From Anisodus tanguticus (Eukaryota > Streptophyta > Magnoliopsida > Solanales > Solanaceae), in NCBI GenBank assembly GCA_034509755.1, contig CM067561.1:2980646-3044645 (forward strand): a DNA stretch of 64,000 nucleotides. Reading direction: 5' to 3'. This document shows positions 25,001-35,240 of this stretch, in pieces (the first letter of the stretch is position 1; every line of letters begins with the position of its first letter). The notes beneath the pieces are model-generated. The model saw only the letters and a program-made list of their open reading frames with translations. It ran no database searches and was not told the DNA's origin. The translations under genes were made by a program, and so were the position numbers.

Positions 25001-28000
25001 TAATTTAGAAATGAAGCAATATCAAGATGGCCGAGATTCTGTAGATATTAAAATAGAAACTCATATCGGTTTGCTAGGAAAAAGCTAAAAGAATGACAAC
25101 CTTATAGGCCAGATGAACTTACATATAATTCCACATATAATATTATCTGCATCCACAAAGATACAACAATACAAAAACAAATCAGTATCAAGAACAAAAA
25201 ATGTTTTTAAATCTTTATCAGATATAAGATATTTATCCAAAAGAATATAATAAAGAGATTGGATTCTGTTGGAGTGACAAGATCCTTACGAGTTATTGAG
25301 TCTCTTATTCTTTAAGATTTTCGGCTAGACTAATGCTTAAAAATACCTAACCTCAAGTTTTTTGCATAAGTAATGTGTTCAAATTATACTAGCTTCATTT
25401 CTTGATGCACACATAGGTAGGTAACAACTTTATTAGCCATGAGACACGCTAGTCGATAATACTACTTAGTTATTTAGTAGATGAAGATCATATTTCTCTT
25501 CAAACAGTAATTTTAACAACTACTGGATCTTAATAGTGTGACAACATCTCTAAAAGTATCAAACGACCTAGATGCACAATATAGTCCGGACTTGCCAAAG
25601 TTCTAGAAATGTTTTACCTTCAGAACTAAGAAAATTTAGACACTGTCTCAGAATACAGTCTACTAAAGATGAAAGCATCGCATAATTAAGAATATTAGTT
25701 CCTCACATGTTCTCCACCCTCCCTGCTGGGACAGAAAACATTATTGCCTCCTTTCGTTCAGAATGCGCACATTCCTTAGTTAGGAGTAGCTACTTTGGAC
25801 TGGGCCTAACTCAATCCCAAAAGCTAGCTCAAGAAGTGAGGATTTCCAAAGACCATATAGAAGACAACAACCCATTTCCTCCGCCAATGTGGGACACTGA
25901 AAACCCCTTGGGCATCCAGCATGGACAACATAACATGTGAGCCCAACATTGGATAAACCAAGAATAGGAATGGGTCTGACTTTGATACCATGTTAAGAAA
26001 TGGACATTGAACCAAACTCAACCTCAAAAGCTAGATCAGGAGGTGAGAAGTGTCCAAGACCATATAAGGAGACAGGGATTGGGTCAGGTGAACCATGGCC
26101 ACCCGACCAAACTCGATATATTATGTGTATAATTCTTAAAATATGTCTAATATCATCTGAAGGAACCCATGGTCAAAAAAGATTGAGTGGTGCACTGGTT
26201 AAGGTGCTGGGTTTAATTTCTAAAGGTTGAGGAATCGAACCCAACTTGATGCCCTATAATTTTTTTAAAAAAAATCTTCAAAGCAATAGTGCACCCATCC
26301 TCTTGAAATCCTGGATTCACCTCTGTAAGGAGACAACAACCATTTCCCTCACCAATGTGGGACACTTGGTATATCCAAGTCATTAAGGCCTTCTATATGA
26401 CCTGATGTAGAAGAATCAAAGACAACTTAAAGTTAATGGAACTTACTGATATAAAAATTCGTCCCGTTGTACCAAAAGCAGCCTGACCAATGTCTGGGTA
26501 CGTCTCAAGCCCTGGTTGGCTATCCAAGCAGTACCTCAGGAGCATGCCAGTATAGAAAGAGAGCATGCCAAAAATGAATAATATTGAAAGTCCAGCCCAT
26601 CCACCTTCCTTCACAGCATAAGGAGTAGAAAGGATTCCTACTCCGCAGAGAACATTCATGCCTGTATGAAACCAACCACAGAATGTATGAGAAAACATGT
26701 TGCTCACTAGCTTTGCAGGCAATCAATTTAGATAGAGAAATACAACCAAAAGCTTTCCTTTTGGTTGAAGATGTAACAAGCGTTAGAAAGAAGACTAAAA
26801 ATATTGGGAGCTGCATTTGAGGTTTGAATATTAGTAAGCAAAATAACCAATCTCTTGCAATGATGACATATATATTTTGTATGTGAGAAATTATGGGAGA
26901 AAATATGATTACACTAATCTCTATTTATAGACACTCCATTACAATCATTTTTCCTAGTAGGATACTATATATGGAATCCTATTCCTATTCTACATTACAA
27001 TCATTTTCCTAGTAGGATACTATATATGAAATCCTATTCCTATTAAGACTCCCCCTCAAGCTGGTACATACAAGTCATATGTACCGAGATTGTTACAGAT
27101 GTTTTAATACGAGGATCAATGAGGGACTTGGTGAAAATTTGATCACTTGACTTCATAAATTTTGTAATAATATCACCGGAGAGTATACCTGATCTGGATT
27201 GAGCAACCTCAATACCTAGAAAAAATTTCAGTTTGCTGAGATACTTAGTACGAGTCATGCCAAACTCCTGAGAATTTCCCAAATCAGGCTCTGTGAGACT
27301 GTTTCAGATCATAAAGTGACCGACGCAATCGACACACCAGGTTAGACTCTCCCTGAGCAACAAAACCAGGTGGTTGCTCCATATAAACTTCATCCTCAAG
27401 GTCATAATGGAGAGAATATCATACTTCAAGAATGTGTCCAAGCCTATTACAATAACTACACCTAGGTCGAGATCTTCCAAGGAGACCTCCTCCTCGTCGC
27501 TTTTTCATGGACTGTGATGTGCGATTTTCTGATTTACTCCTTAAAGATTTTGAAGTAATCATAGGAATTGAACTTTCAATTCCTGTGTTATTGGAGTTAA
27601 ACATATCAAAACCGAGAGACGTGGTGAAATCTGTCGTGAAAGATGGATGAAATCTGCCGAACACAACCCAATAAAAAAATCATTGAGATCTAGCCGGAAA
27701 AAGGTGCATGTGTGGCATGTGGATCTGACGCGCTAGCCGGAGCTGACACTTTAAGCAGCATGTGGTGGCGCCCGAGTGGGTATTTGTCGAAGCTGCTGAG
27801 TGGATTTTTGTCAGAAGGGACTGATCTACCTCGTCGTGATGTAGGAATTTGCGCAACACTATCCGAAAGTAATTTTGACGCAGACATCTATGTTGTCACC
27901 GAAAATATTGCACGGTGACTGATTTGCTTTTCCGGATGTTGTTGGAAATTTGCACAACAATTAGTTTCTCACTAGCTTGAACCTGATCTATGTTGTGGTG

Positions 28001-31000
28001 GTGTTGGATTCTGCACAACACCACTTAATAGAGATGTGACACTAGTAACCACCAGAAAAATTATGCGCGGTGGTAATTTTTGTTTTTTGAAATTTTGCTG
28101 GAATATTGCACCGCGGATACTTTCTTACTAATACTCTGGAAGAGAAAGACGCAAAGAAGTCACCGAAATTGAGGTACGAGACTGTGATGATATTCTGTGG
28201 GTAGGATCGGAATGATGGCACCACCCTAGGGGATGCAAAACAGTCGCCGGAATTGAGGCACGGGACTGCGACGGTATTTTATGGATAGGATCGGAATGAT
28301 GGCATGACTAGCTACTTGTACTAAAAAACAAGTAAGCGTAACTCCCCCTAAACAATAAAATATATTGACGTGGGGAGGAACATATATACTAGTTATATCA
28401 TCCGCAATTACTTGAATCTCGAGAAGTTATAGAACCTCGAAGAAAGTGGTATGGGTCAGCTCGGAATCTCTGCGCGATCCTGACAGTAAAAACAATTCTT
28501 AAAAGAATGGCCGAAAATAGCCTGGAATCACCGGAACCCTAATTCCGACGATCGAAATCTCATAACTATTCACGCCGGAAACCACTATTCACACGACACT
28601 GTTTACGCAGTATTGTTCACGCCGATTTTTTTTTATTCCGGTGATAATATTCTATTATCTTATCTGAAGGAGAATATTTTATTTATAAATATCTGAAAGT
28701 TCTCTACAGTCTTCACTCTACCATTATCTTTGGTCAGATGGGCGACACACATTTTCTAGTGCCGTCCGCCGGCAGCGGAAACTCTTTGATTCTCTATCAA
28801 GATCGTAGAAGCTCTGATACCATGTGAGAAATTATGGGAGAAAATATATTATTGAATTGTTGTACCTACATGATTACATTGATCTCTATTTATAGACACT
28901 CCATTACAATTCTTTTCCTAGTACGATACTATATATGAAATCTTATTCCTATTCTAACACTGTATCTTGCATGATCAATTACATACGTTATCTGCGCCTA
29001 CAAACAACTATTATAGATCTAAGGATGTAAAGGTTTGCTACAAGTTTAGAAGGAAGAAGCCTCATATTTGTGGTTGCTTTACATTCATTTAATATGTCAG
29101 AGCATCAGTATTTCACAAGAGAAACTCCCAAAGCTTAAAACTAATCACAGCTCTAATATATCTTCATAAGATCTCCCATTTGACTTAATTCACAGCTGAA
29201 GCAGAATGAATCAAACGATTTCTCTTACCTAACAACTAGAGGGCCAAATATCATTCAACAATAACAAGAAGAAGTGAATACAATATCACTGGCTATGCCA
29301 CCATAAGCACAATAGGATATACAGAACTAATGTCATTAGAATAAGCTAAACGGAAGTGTTTGGGAACTGTTGATGGCACTATAGTGGTATGTCAATCTTC
29401 TGGTGGAATAGTGCTCATCAATTAACTGAAACATCCACTATGACATGAAAATATTCAGAAAACTTACCATTTATCACTGCTTGGCCATATGAGCTTTGGC
29501 TAGAAATTGGAAGTCCATGTGCATCCTTGGAGGGTTTCTCATCAGGAAATTTCTTAATAGAAGACTTCCTTGGGTGTAGGGGAGGCAGCAAACCATGGGA
29601 ACTACGCCTGTGAGGTGGTTTTTCTTCTTCTGCTGGCTGTATGAGAAGCTTGTGAAGAGAGGGCAATACCTCAGGAGTGTGTCTTCTTATGAGAGTTGAG
29701 CTCAAGAATGAGCTTCCTAGCCGAGATAATGAAGGTGTTCCCAATAAGTGAAGACTTGGAGATGGTACATTACTGTATAGATCCATAGATTGCCTACAAG
29801 AGGTACTCAAAATGATTAGGATTGGGAAATATGCAATGCACCAAATTCATGTGCATAAGAAAACAAGTTTGATAAATATAGTTGATTTGTAAACTTTGTC
29901 CATATGCATAAGAGAGGAAATTCAATTCCTTGTCAAAGTTTTACATATGATCATTGCTTTATATACGTCATAACAGTAATTTGAAAACATATCAAATGGT
30001 CAATTATTTTAGAGACAGGATGAGAAGTACCAATATCTGAGAACTAACAACAACTCACTAAAATATGAAGCATTACATGAAAAGTGCTATGCTTGTTATA
30101 GATCAGCAACGGCTTTCAGCAGCAAATAAACTGTTGCTTGTATGACCGTGAGCAAGCAAATGCACCTTCCCACCCATCAGGCATCATATTGAATAATTTG
30201 TGAGGGCAATTCAGTATAAAGAAGTTATGCATTAGCTTTCTTGGTCTCCAAAGGATCCCAGTGATTGGCCATATGTCTTTGTTAATTCATTCTCGTTTGT
30301 GTGGTCTCAAAATTGAAGCTCTTTAATTAAAATGCTCTGCAGACAGGGCCCGGAAATCTTAGGCCTTGCCGCACTATTAAATATCAAATCCAACAATTTT
30401 AGTAGTAAAGCCGGATATCTATGATTCCATAAGTTAGAATCAAAATCATCGCAAGGTTTTAGCTCCGAATCCTCAAACTATTCCAGAAAACTGAACGTAA
30501 GATGGTTGCCATTACCCATTATTATTATTTTTTACAGTGGTTCAAGTTTGAAAACTGATCCAACTTCTCATTCAAAAAAAAAATCTAAAATAAATGACCT
30601 TACTTCACATGCTTACATCAACCAACATTTAAAAAACTCACATACTAAACGACAACCAGGGGTAAACTAACATGTAACAAGTGATCAAAGAAGAAATGAA
30701 ATTATGCTCCTACAACACAATGTGCTTATGAAGTCAAAATGTTACTCCCTCTATTTCAATTCGTTTGTCTTACTTTCCTTTTTATTTCTATTAAAAAAAA
30801 GAATTATCTCTTTCCTTTTTTTAGAGATTGTTTAATTTCAACTTTTCACGTAAGACCACAAGATTAAAGGACATTTTGATACATTTAATCTATCTTTAGT
30901 TTAAGACCACATGATTTTTAAACTTCGTGATAAGTTAAAACCAGACAAATAAATTAAAACATAGGGAATAATTTTGATGAAATCAAAACTTAAAAAAAAA

Positions 31001-31228
31001 GGAAATAAGGAAAAACAATTCAATCAAGGTGAAATACCTGTAACTCTGAGGCCAAGCAGAGGTTAAGGAATTAGGTTTGCTTTGTTGGCGATTATTATCA
31101 TCATCATTATCATTTGAATAAATTGAAAAATCAGATTCATTTTCATCTTTTCCCAAATGTTTCTCTTGTTCATCATCCTCTTCTTCACTCTCTATATAGA
31201 AACTCTGTTCAGATATTGAATTATTCAT
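16008..31228 (-). CDS. AVT1: vacuolar-type amino acid transporter, AVT1 class (AAAP family), 12 exons
   Basis: The CDS joins minus-strand exons 31228-31038, 29793-29468, 26661-26447, 25146-25123, 24450-24270, 23747-23528, 23237-23102, 23023-23004, 22688-22543, 22320-22277, 22190-22128 and 16103-16008. It totals 1662 nt or 553 aa with no stop, and all phases match. Start MNNSISEQSFYIESEEE and the acidic, Ser-rich first ~165 residues fit plant AVT1 proteins. The Aa_trans domain follows, with GVGILSTPYAVKEGGW (~178-193), CVEYIILEGDNL (~255), GLYGFCYSGHAVFPNIYTS (~355) and the C-terminal GSYSALSNIIQ. Characterised family members move neutral amino acids across the tonoplast; substrate here is inferred only. 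Introns are GT-AG except the AT-AC intron 22689-23003. Introns 2, 4 and 11 hold transposons. Predicted purely from sequence, without transcript support. Confidence 0.93.
16379..16533 (+). repeat. 5' LTR of short-LTR copia element
   Basis: 155 bp from TATTAGCGAATATTCTC to AATCTTACA, followed at once by the primer-binding site. It lacks a 12-bp stretch present in the 3' LTR. The right LTR could be read as starting TG two bases earlier. Confidence 0.85.
16696..17520 (+). pseudogene. copia gag (UBN2-type), open frame
   Basis: This 274-residue open frame starts at ATG 16696, 163 nt after the LTR. It carries a copia capsid domain (NFIPINLDQENGQYSPWVEL near residue 40, VVYLEEHFNDTRL near 135) and ends in a Gly-Arg-rich RNA-binding tail (NNRGGRGRGDGRGG). 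The frame is uninterrupted up to its stop, but that stop is early: no zinc knuckle follows, and the protease lies in a different frame. Gag is the best-preserved part of this element. Confidence 0.85.
17521..19160 (+). pseudogene. copia protease and integrase, multiple stops
   Basis: Protease is marked by NWYMDTGATSHLT (near 17820). The integrase zinc region is marked by HNRLGHPEYP and CVSCSLGKH. The integrase core has IIHADLWTSP, QCDNGREFNN and SPQNGKAERI, giving the catalytic D, D and E regions, followed by LRIFGCLCYP and QCVFVGFPSNYRSY. Stops lie at 18039 (TGA), 18225 (TGA), 18663 (TGA) and 18855 (TAA). Each falls at a position where related elements have Arg, Trp, Arg and Gln, so each is one transition away from sense. 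Confidence 0.88.
19161..21324 (+). pseudogene. copia linker, reverse transcriptase and RNase H, frameshifted
   Basis: A 230-residue Pro/Thr/Ser-rich linker (19179-19880) ends at a TGA (19878) in a Trp position. RT follows with ETFSPVVKSATIRTVLSIA, HLDVKNEFIHG, a one-base deletion near 20140, SLYGLKQAPK, and the catalytic LLYVDDIVL in the 20283-20771 frame. RNase H is in 20770-21330 with STKRQATLSRSSAEAEYRGV, SAIYLSHNSIQHQRTRHIE and YADIFTKGLP. At least three frame changes break it. The YVDD motif is intact. Confidence 0.88.
21325..21491 (+). repeat. 3' LTR of short-LTR copia element
   Basis: 167 bp, preceded by a purine tract and ending AATCTTACA. It is alignable along its whole length with the 5' LTR, including the 'acactatatatattttgtat' block. 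Confidence 0.87.
21623..22095. mobile_element. 473-bp MITE with 17-bp TIRs and perfect 8-bp TSD
   Basis: The ends are a perfect 17-bp inverted repeat (CTATGTTGCTCGGACTC and its complement). They are flanked exactly by GATAAAAG at 21615-21622 and 22096-22103. Eight-bp duplication points to the hAT superfamily; with one mismatch the flanks also allow the 9 bp of Mutator-like elements. There is no transposase. Internal G-rich and C-rich runs (near 21640-21720 and 22010-22060) extend the inverted structure. It lies in intron 11 of the transporter, 25 bp from the exon 11 donor. Confidence 0.93.
22689..23003 (-). other. U12-type AT-AC intron (intron 8 of the transporter)
   Basis: On the minus strand the intron begins ATATCCTTTT (23003-22994), an exact match to the U12 donor consensus. 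It ends GTTGTAC, with a consensus branch site TTCCTTAAT at 22706-22698. The branch A is about 10 nt from the AC end, inside the usual U12 spacing. Splicing here joins AA to ATTTGCT, keeps phase, and gives the expected VVNPFTKFALTLSPVA across the junction. No GT-AG choice preserves the frame and the family sequence. Confidence 0.93.
23004..23023 (-). other. 20-nt microexon (exon 8)
   Basis: It encodes VVNPFT plus two bases of the next Lys codon. The acceptor is CTTTTGCAG at its 5' side (GT-AG intron 7, only 78 nt) and the donor is the U12 site. It is needed to reach the conserved NPFTK segment before transmembrane residues ALTLSP. Confidence 0.9.
24494..24990 (+). mobile_element. solo LTR with heat-shock elements, in intron 4
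   Basis: 497 bp from TGTTAAAAGTCATC to GTTGTCTAACA, flanked by a perfect 5-bp duplication AAATA (24489-24493 and 24991-24995). It is nearly identical to the LTRs of the copia element at 38774-52855, which lie in the opposite orientation. A solo LTR is what remains after recombination between the two LTRs of a full element. It sits in intron 4 of the transporter, antisense to the gene. Confidence 0.95.
24665..24732 (+). promoter_or_regulatory. heat-shock-element trimer plus TATA box in the LTR
   Basis: A perfect three-unit HSE (GAA at 24666, TTC at 24671, GAA at 24676, each separated by two bases) lies 45 bp upstream of TATAAATAG (24724-24732). Additional TCTAGAA half-sites lie between 24540 and 24660. 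The same arrangement is at 39038-39105 and about 52615-52684. HSF-binding HSEs placed this way drive heat induction in the Arabidopsis copia element ONSEN. Activity here is inferred. Confidence 0.75.
25123..25146 (-). other. 24-nt microexon (exon 4)
   Basis: It encodes exactly eight residues, IILYVELY, in phase 0. The acceptor is ATGCAG and the donor GTAAGT. These residues bridge GRIFIS (exon 3) and ASCVEYIILE (exon 5), where AVT1 proteins have a very similar octapeptide. Without it the transmembrane segment would be short. Confidence 0.9.
25780..26375. repeat. duplicated interspersed repeat in intron 3
   Basis: Related phrases recur within intron 3: 'aaaagctagctcaagaagtgagga' near 25818 and 'aaaagctagatcaggaggtgagaa' near 26026; 'accatatag' or 'accatataagg' after each; and 'ccaatgtgggacact' near 25883 and 26352. 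This suggests a repeat family inserted or duplicated here. I could not define its termini or class. Confidence 0.45.
26882..28959 (-). mobile_element. 2.1-kb internally deleted copia element in intron 2
   Basis: Minus-strand orientation, the same as the host gene. The 5' LTR is 28823-28959 (137 bp) and is followed by a perfect initiator-Met primer site (complement of 28811-28822). The 3' LTR is about 26882-27048, with a purine tract (complement of CTCCCCCTCAAG) beside it; it has lost about 22 bp and gained a ~57-bp tandem duplication. Flanks TTGTA (26877-26881) and CTGTA (28960-28964) form a near-perfect target duplication. The interior keeps only scraps: a gag zinc knuckle (CSYCNRLGH, near 27430), an RT piece (KFFLGIEVAQSRSGI) and the RNase H end (SSDQIFTKSL). 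It must have moved using proteins made elsewhere, or been deleted after insertion. Confidence 0.9.
28163..28305 (-). repeat. direct repeat in the interior of the 2.1-kb element
   Basis: Two ~64-bp copies about 74 bp apart share 'aattgagg' followed by 'gactg' and 'ggatcggaatgatggca'. They lie in the gag-proximal interior of the deleted copia element. Function unknown. Confidence 0.7.
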
Positions 31229-32738
31229 ATTCTTTTTATACCTACACAGCAAATTTCACCAAAAAAAAAATGTAACATAATAAATTTGCATGTGGACGTA
31301 AGCTCGTAATTAATAAATTTACGAACGAGATGATAACTTGAATCAGAAGCCAGATTTGAAATTGTGAAACCAACAATTGAAAAAAAAAAGGAACTTAAAT
31401 AATGATTGGTTGCAGGTACAATGTAATAAAACTAATGGTGACATTGTTGAAAACTTTTCAACTTTTTAGGGACAGATCCGAATAAAAAGGCAATATACAT
31501 ACTTTTTGTAGTAGTAAATAAGTTGGAATACCAGAGAAATGAATGTCAAATAGAAGTGAATTATTTTTTAATGGGTTTACACTTTACACGTTGTGTAGGC
31601 TTTTTTTTTTCTGTGCAAGTAGGAAAGATTAGATTTTGAATGTGGTATTTATAGAGGCAAACATATATAATGAGAGACAGAGGATTGGAGAGGAGGAAAA
31701 TGCGTCAATTTATTTACAATAATGTTCCCAAGTTGTTTTGGAAACTTATTTGAGTTTTTAACATTTTCTAATCAGAAACAGCACATCATCACGTGTATTT
31801 TGTTTTTTCTTTTGTCTTAAAATTATATATCTCAAAATATATTTATCGAATATGATCGGTGAATGAATGAGATTTCTCCGCCTATTAAACAAAAGTCCTA
31901 TTAAAGAGCGTTTCTAAGTGTGATTTGCACAAATAAAATCTTTAAGATAATTACCTAGAGGTGCGTGCCTTTCGGCCCTCTAGTTGACCAAATCTGACCC
32001 AACTATTGCTTTATTACTTGATATAGGCTTGTTTTCTCTTTTCTCAAATCTCTTTTCACGTGTTGTTCTGCCATGGAAAAATGCATATCGTTTTTTATTC
32101 TTCTAATTTTCTGTTGAGTTTGACAGATGTCAAAAGCTATTAGCTTTGAATTCTTTAACTCATCCCTTTTTTTTATATTGTTTTAGACCAATTATTATCC
32201 GAAAAATTTCTACTTATTCCCAATCACTATTATTATTATTTTCTGAAATCAACATTCACAATCATATACATTATTTATACATCATATATAGTGTATAAAA
32301 ATGTATATATAATGTATAATAGTATATAAGGATGTATATGTAAAGTTACGAACAAAGTTGAGCAATTTATATATAACTATACATTATATATACATTATCT
32401 ATACACTGATGATACAGTGGACAACATAGCTGTAGACTAGATGTGTGGGCTGTATATATGGGTTATTTTACCCCAAGAATATTTCATGTCATTATTTAAG
32501 TTTTGATCACGTTTAGCAATAATAACTTGCGGATTAAAATTTTACCATAAAATCCTAATAAATCACCTGAAGTTCGTAGGATGGCCAAAGACTTACCTTA
32601 CTATAAGTCTAGGTCGACTATCATGCCAAAGACTTACCTTACTATAAGTTTTGGTCGATTATAAGGATTTTAGTATAAATTGTTCACAATTCCTAACGAA
32701 TCATCAGAAATTTCTTATGGATTGGCAAGACTTGTGTG
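31229..32738. other. 5' flank of the transporter and intergenic DNA
   Basis: This holds the presumed promoter and 5' UTR of the transporter (minus strand). It also has an AT-rich stretch of imperfect TA palindromes (about 32265-32410) and a 41-bp tandem duplication at about 32584-32665 (each copy has 'gccaaagacttaccttacta'). No coding homology seen. Confidence 0.5.
31646..31654 (-). promoter_or_regulatory. candidate TATA box for the transporter
   Basis: CTATAAATA on the minus strand lies about 420 bp upstream of the start codon. A possible 3' splice site (TGCTGTGTAG) 14 bp before the ATG could belong to a 5' UTR intron. Both are motif matches only. Confidence 0.4.
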
Positions 32739-33147
32739 TGTTGAGTTGTGGAGCCTAATTCACCGGCGACAGTATGAAGACACTACGCAGAGTGTTGAAC
32801 GTTGAGCGACCTGAGGGGTCAGGTCGACGTGGGGGCTGAATTTTTTTATAATGTAAGGTTATTTAGTGGAGGATATTTTGGAAATTTCGGGCTTGTATTA
32901 TGTTCGCCCTAGTTTTCGCTATTTATAGACTAGGACGTCGTTTTCTTTCTTGAGGTTGAGCAAGAGAAAAAGTGAGCAAGAGAGAATTGTAAACTCAAAC
33001 TCCCTATTTGATTATAGTAAAATCTGCAGCGGCAAAGTGGACGTAGCTCTCGCATTGAGAGTGAACCACTATAAATCTGTGTGTTATTTGTTCTTCGCTT
33101 ATTTACTGTTTTCTGATTAGGTAGGATTTGGAACTCAAATCCTAACA
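32739..33147 (+). repeat. 5' LTR of Tnt1-like element
   Basis: It starts TGTTGAGTTGTGGAGCC and ends CAAATCCTAACA. It contains a TATA-like CTATTTATAGAC near 32920 and repeated 'gagcaagagag'-type motifs near 32960. Confidence 0.92.
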
Positions 33148-33187
33148 AATGGTATCAAAGCGACATGTTGTGTTGCGATTCAGAAAA

Positions 33188-33960
33188 TGATGGGAAGTGA
33201 AGATGGTTCGGGGCACGGCATCGGGAATTTCGATGGTACGGATTTTGCGTTTTGGAAAATGCAGATTGAAGATTATTTGTATGGCAGAAAGCTTCATCAA
33301 CCGTTGAGTCTGAAGCTAGAGGAGATGAATGATGCAGATTGGAATCTCCTTGACTGACAGATTCTGGGAGTCATTCAACTGACGTTGTCGAAGAACGTTG
33401 CTCACAACATGGTGAAGGAGAAGACCACCGCTGGCATAATGAAGGTTATGTCCGACATGTATGAGAAACCTTAGGAAATAATAAGGTATTTCTCATGAAG
33501 AAACTCTTTCATCTAAAGATGGAGGAATGTGCTCCTATTGCAACGCACGTGAATGAATACAACATGATTGTCAATCAATTGTCATCTGTTGCAATCGAGT
33601 TTGATGATGTAAGCCCTAATTTTGCTGGCGTCTCTACCGAATTGCTGGGAGCCAATAAGAGCAACAGTTAGTAATTCTGTTAGTAGTGCTAAACTGAAAT
33701 TCAACGATGTTACAGATCGTATTCTTGCTGGGGAGGTTCGCAGGATAGATTCTGGTGAGGCATCGACGAGTTCTGCTTTGAATGTTGAGAACAGAGGTAG
33801 AAATTATGATAGAAACTACAATCGAAATAAGGGCAAGTCAAAGTCAAAGAATGGTAGGAGTTAATCCAGATCCGGGCGAACACTTGAGTGTTGAAACCGT
33901 GGGAAATCGGGGTCACATCAAGAAGAATTGTAGGGCACCGAAGAAGGAGGACAACAAGGG
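33188..33960 (+). pseudogene. Tnt1-like gag with zinc knuckle, broken
   Basis: Starting at ATG 33188, residues GNFDGTDFAFWKMQIEDYLY identify the copia gag N-terminus. A TGA at 33355 sits in an Arg position, and a frameshift near 33475 follows. The frame at 33622-33864 has LPNCWEPIRATVSNSV and the basic tail. The nucleocapsid GHIKKNCRAPKKE (near 33908) is read in a third frame and has lost the first part of its CCHC motif. Confidence 0.88.
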
Positions 33961-35240
33961 GGTGGAGTCAATGCTGCCACTAAAGACATTGTTGATACGC
34001 TGTTGTTATATGTTGATAGTCCGATCGACTCTATGGTGCTTGACTCAGGAGCGTCTTTCCACACCACCCCACATCATGATATAATGATGAATTATATTGT
34101 TGGAAATCATGGAAAAGTCTATTTGGCAGATGGTAAGCCTTTAGACGTTTTTGGTATTGGAGACATTAATTTGAAGATGTCAAATGGAAATGTGTGGAAG
34201 ATCACAAAGGTTAGACATGTGCTGAAGCTGATACGTAATCTGATCTCAGTGAGTCAACTTGATCATGATCTTAACTTTGGTAATGGGTTATGGAAGGTGA
34301 CGAATGGTGCTATGGTGGTTGGTCGAGGTAAGAAAACTGGTACACTTTATATGATGATGAGCTATCGTGATACAGTTGTTGTTGTTGACAACACCAAGAA
34401 GACAGTTGTGGCATTGTAGGCTGGGGAATATGAGCGAGAAAAGGATGAAGCTTTCGGTGACTAACGGCATGATTCCGAAGCTGAAGTCGGTGGATCATCA
34501 TATGTGTGAGAGCTTTATTCTCGGAAATAGAAGCGAGTAAGTTTTTTAAATGCAGGTAGAGAATTGAAAGTTGAGAAGCTTGAATTAGTGCACACTGACG
34601 TATGGGGACCTGCTACTGTCCCCTCACTCAGAGGATCGCATTACTACGCGACCTTCATTGATAATTCAACCAGGAAGCTATGGGTCTATTTTATGAAAAA
34701 TAAATCTGACGTATTCACTGTCTTCAAAAGGTGGAAAGCCATGGTCAAGAATAAGAGAAACCTCAAGTTGAAGAACCTGAGGTCCGACAACAGTGGAGAA
34801 TACATTGATGGTGAATTTAAACAGTATTGTGCTAATAATGGGATCAAGATGGTGAAGACTATTCCTGGAACGCCCAAAAAAGGAATAGCGAAAAGGATGA
34901 ATCGAACATTGAACGAGCGTTCACGGAGCATGAGAATACACGTTGGACTGCCCAAGACATTCTGGGCAGATGCAATCAATACCGCAAACTTCTTGATTAA
35001 CAGATGACCGTATGTTCCTTTGGATTTCAGAATTATTGAAAAGGCTTGGAGTGGAAAAAAGGTAAATCTTTCTTTTCTGAAAGTGTTTGGTTGTTTATCC
35101 TATGTTCATATTGATGCTACTGCTAGAAGTAAACTTGATCCGAAATCTAAGAAGTGTTATTTTATTGGCTATGGTGACACCGAGTTTGGTTATCAATTCT
35201 GGGATGACCAAAATCGAAAGATCATCTGAAGCTGGGACGT
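33961..35240 (+). pseudogene. Tnt1-like protease and integrase, broken
   Basis: Protease begins SMVLDSGASFHTTPHHD (frame 34003-34419). The GAG-pre-integrase segment near 34420-34560 is frameshifted. Integrase (34564-35007) retains LVHTDVWGPATVPSLRG, NLRSDNSGEYIDGEFKQYC and a degraded third catalytic region; the next frame has SFLKVFGCLSYVHI. Stops at 35005 and 35227 (TGA, where the family has Arg) end the open stretches. Confidence 0.88.

Noticed and set aside
26225..26245. B-box-like GGTTCGATTCC on the minus strand in intron 3
   Set aside because: No A box in register upstream and no tail or target duplication, so I do not call a SINE or tRNA.
32265..32410. AT-rich palindromic stretch as a MITE or matrix attachment site
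   Set aside because: Imperfect TA palindromes are common in intergenic plant DNA and no borders could be shown.
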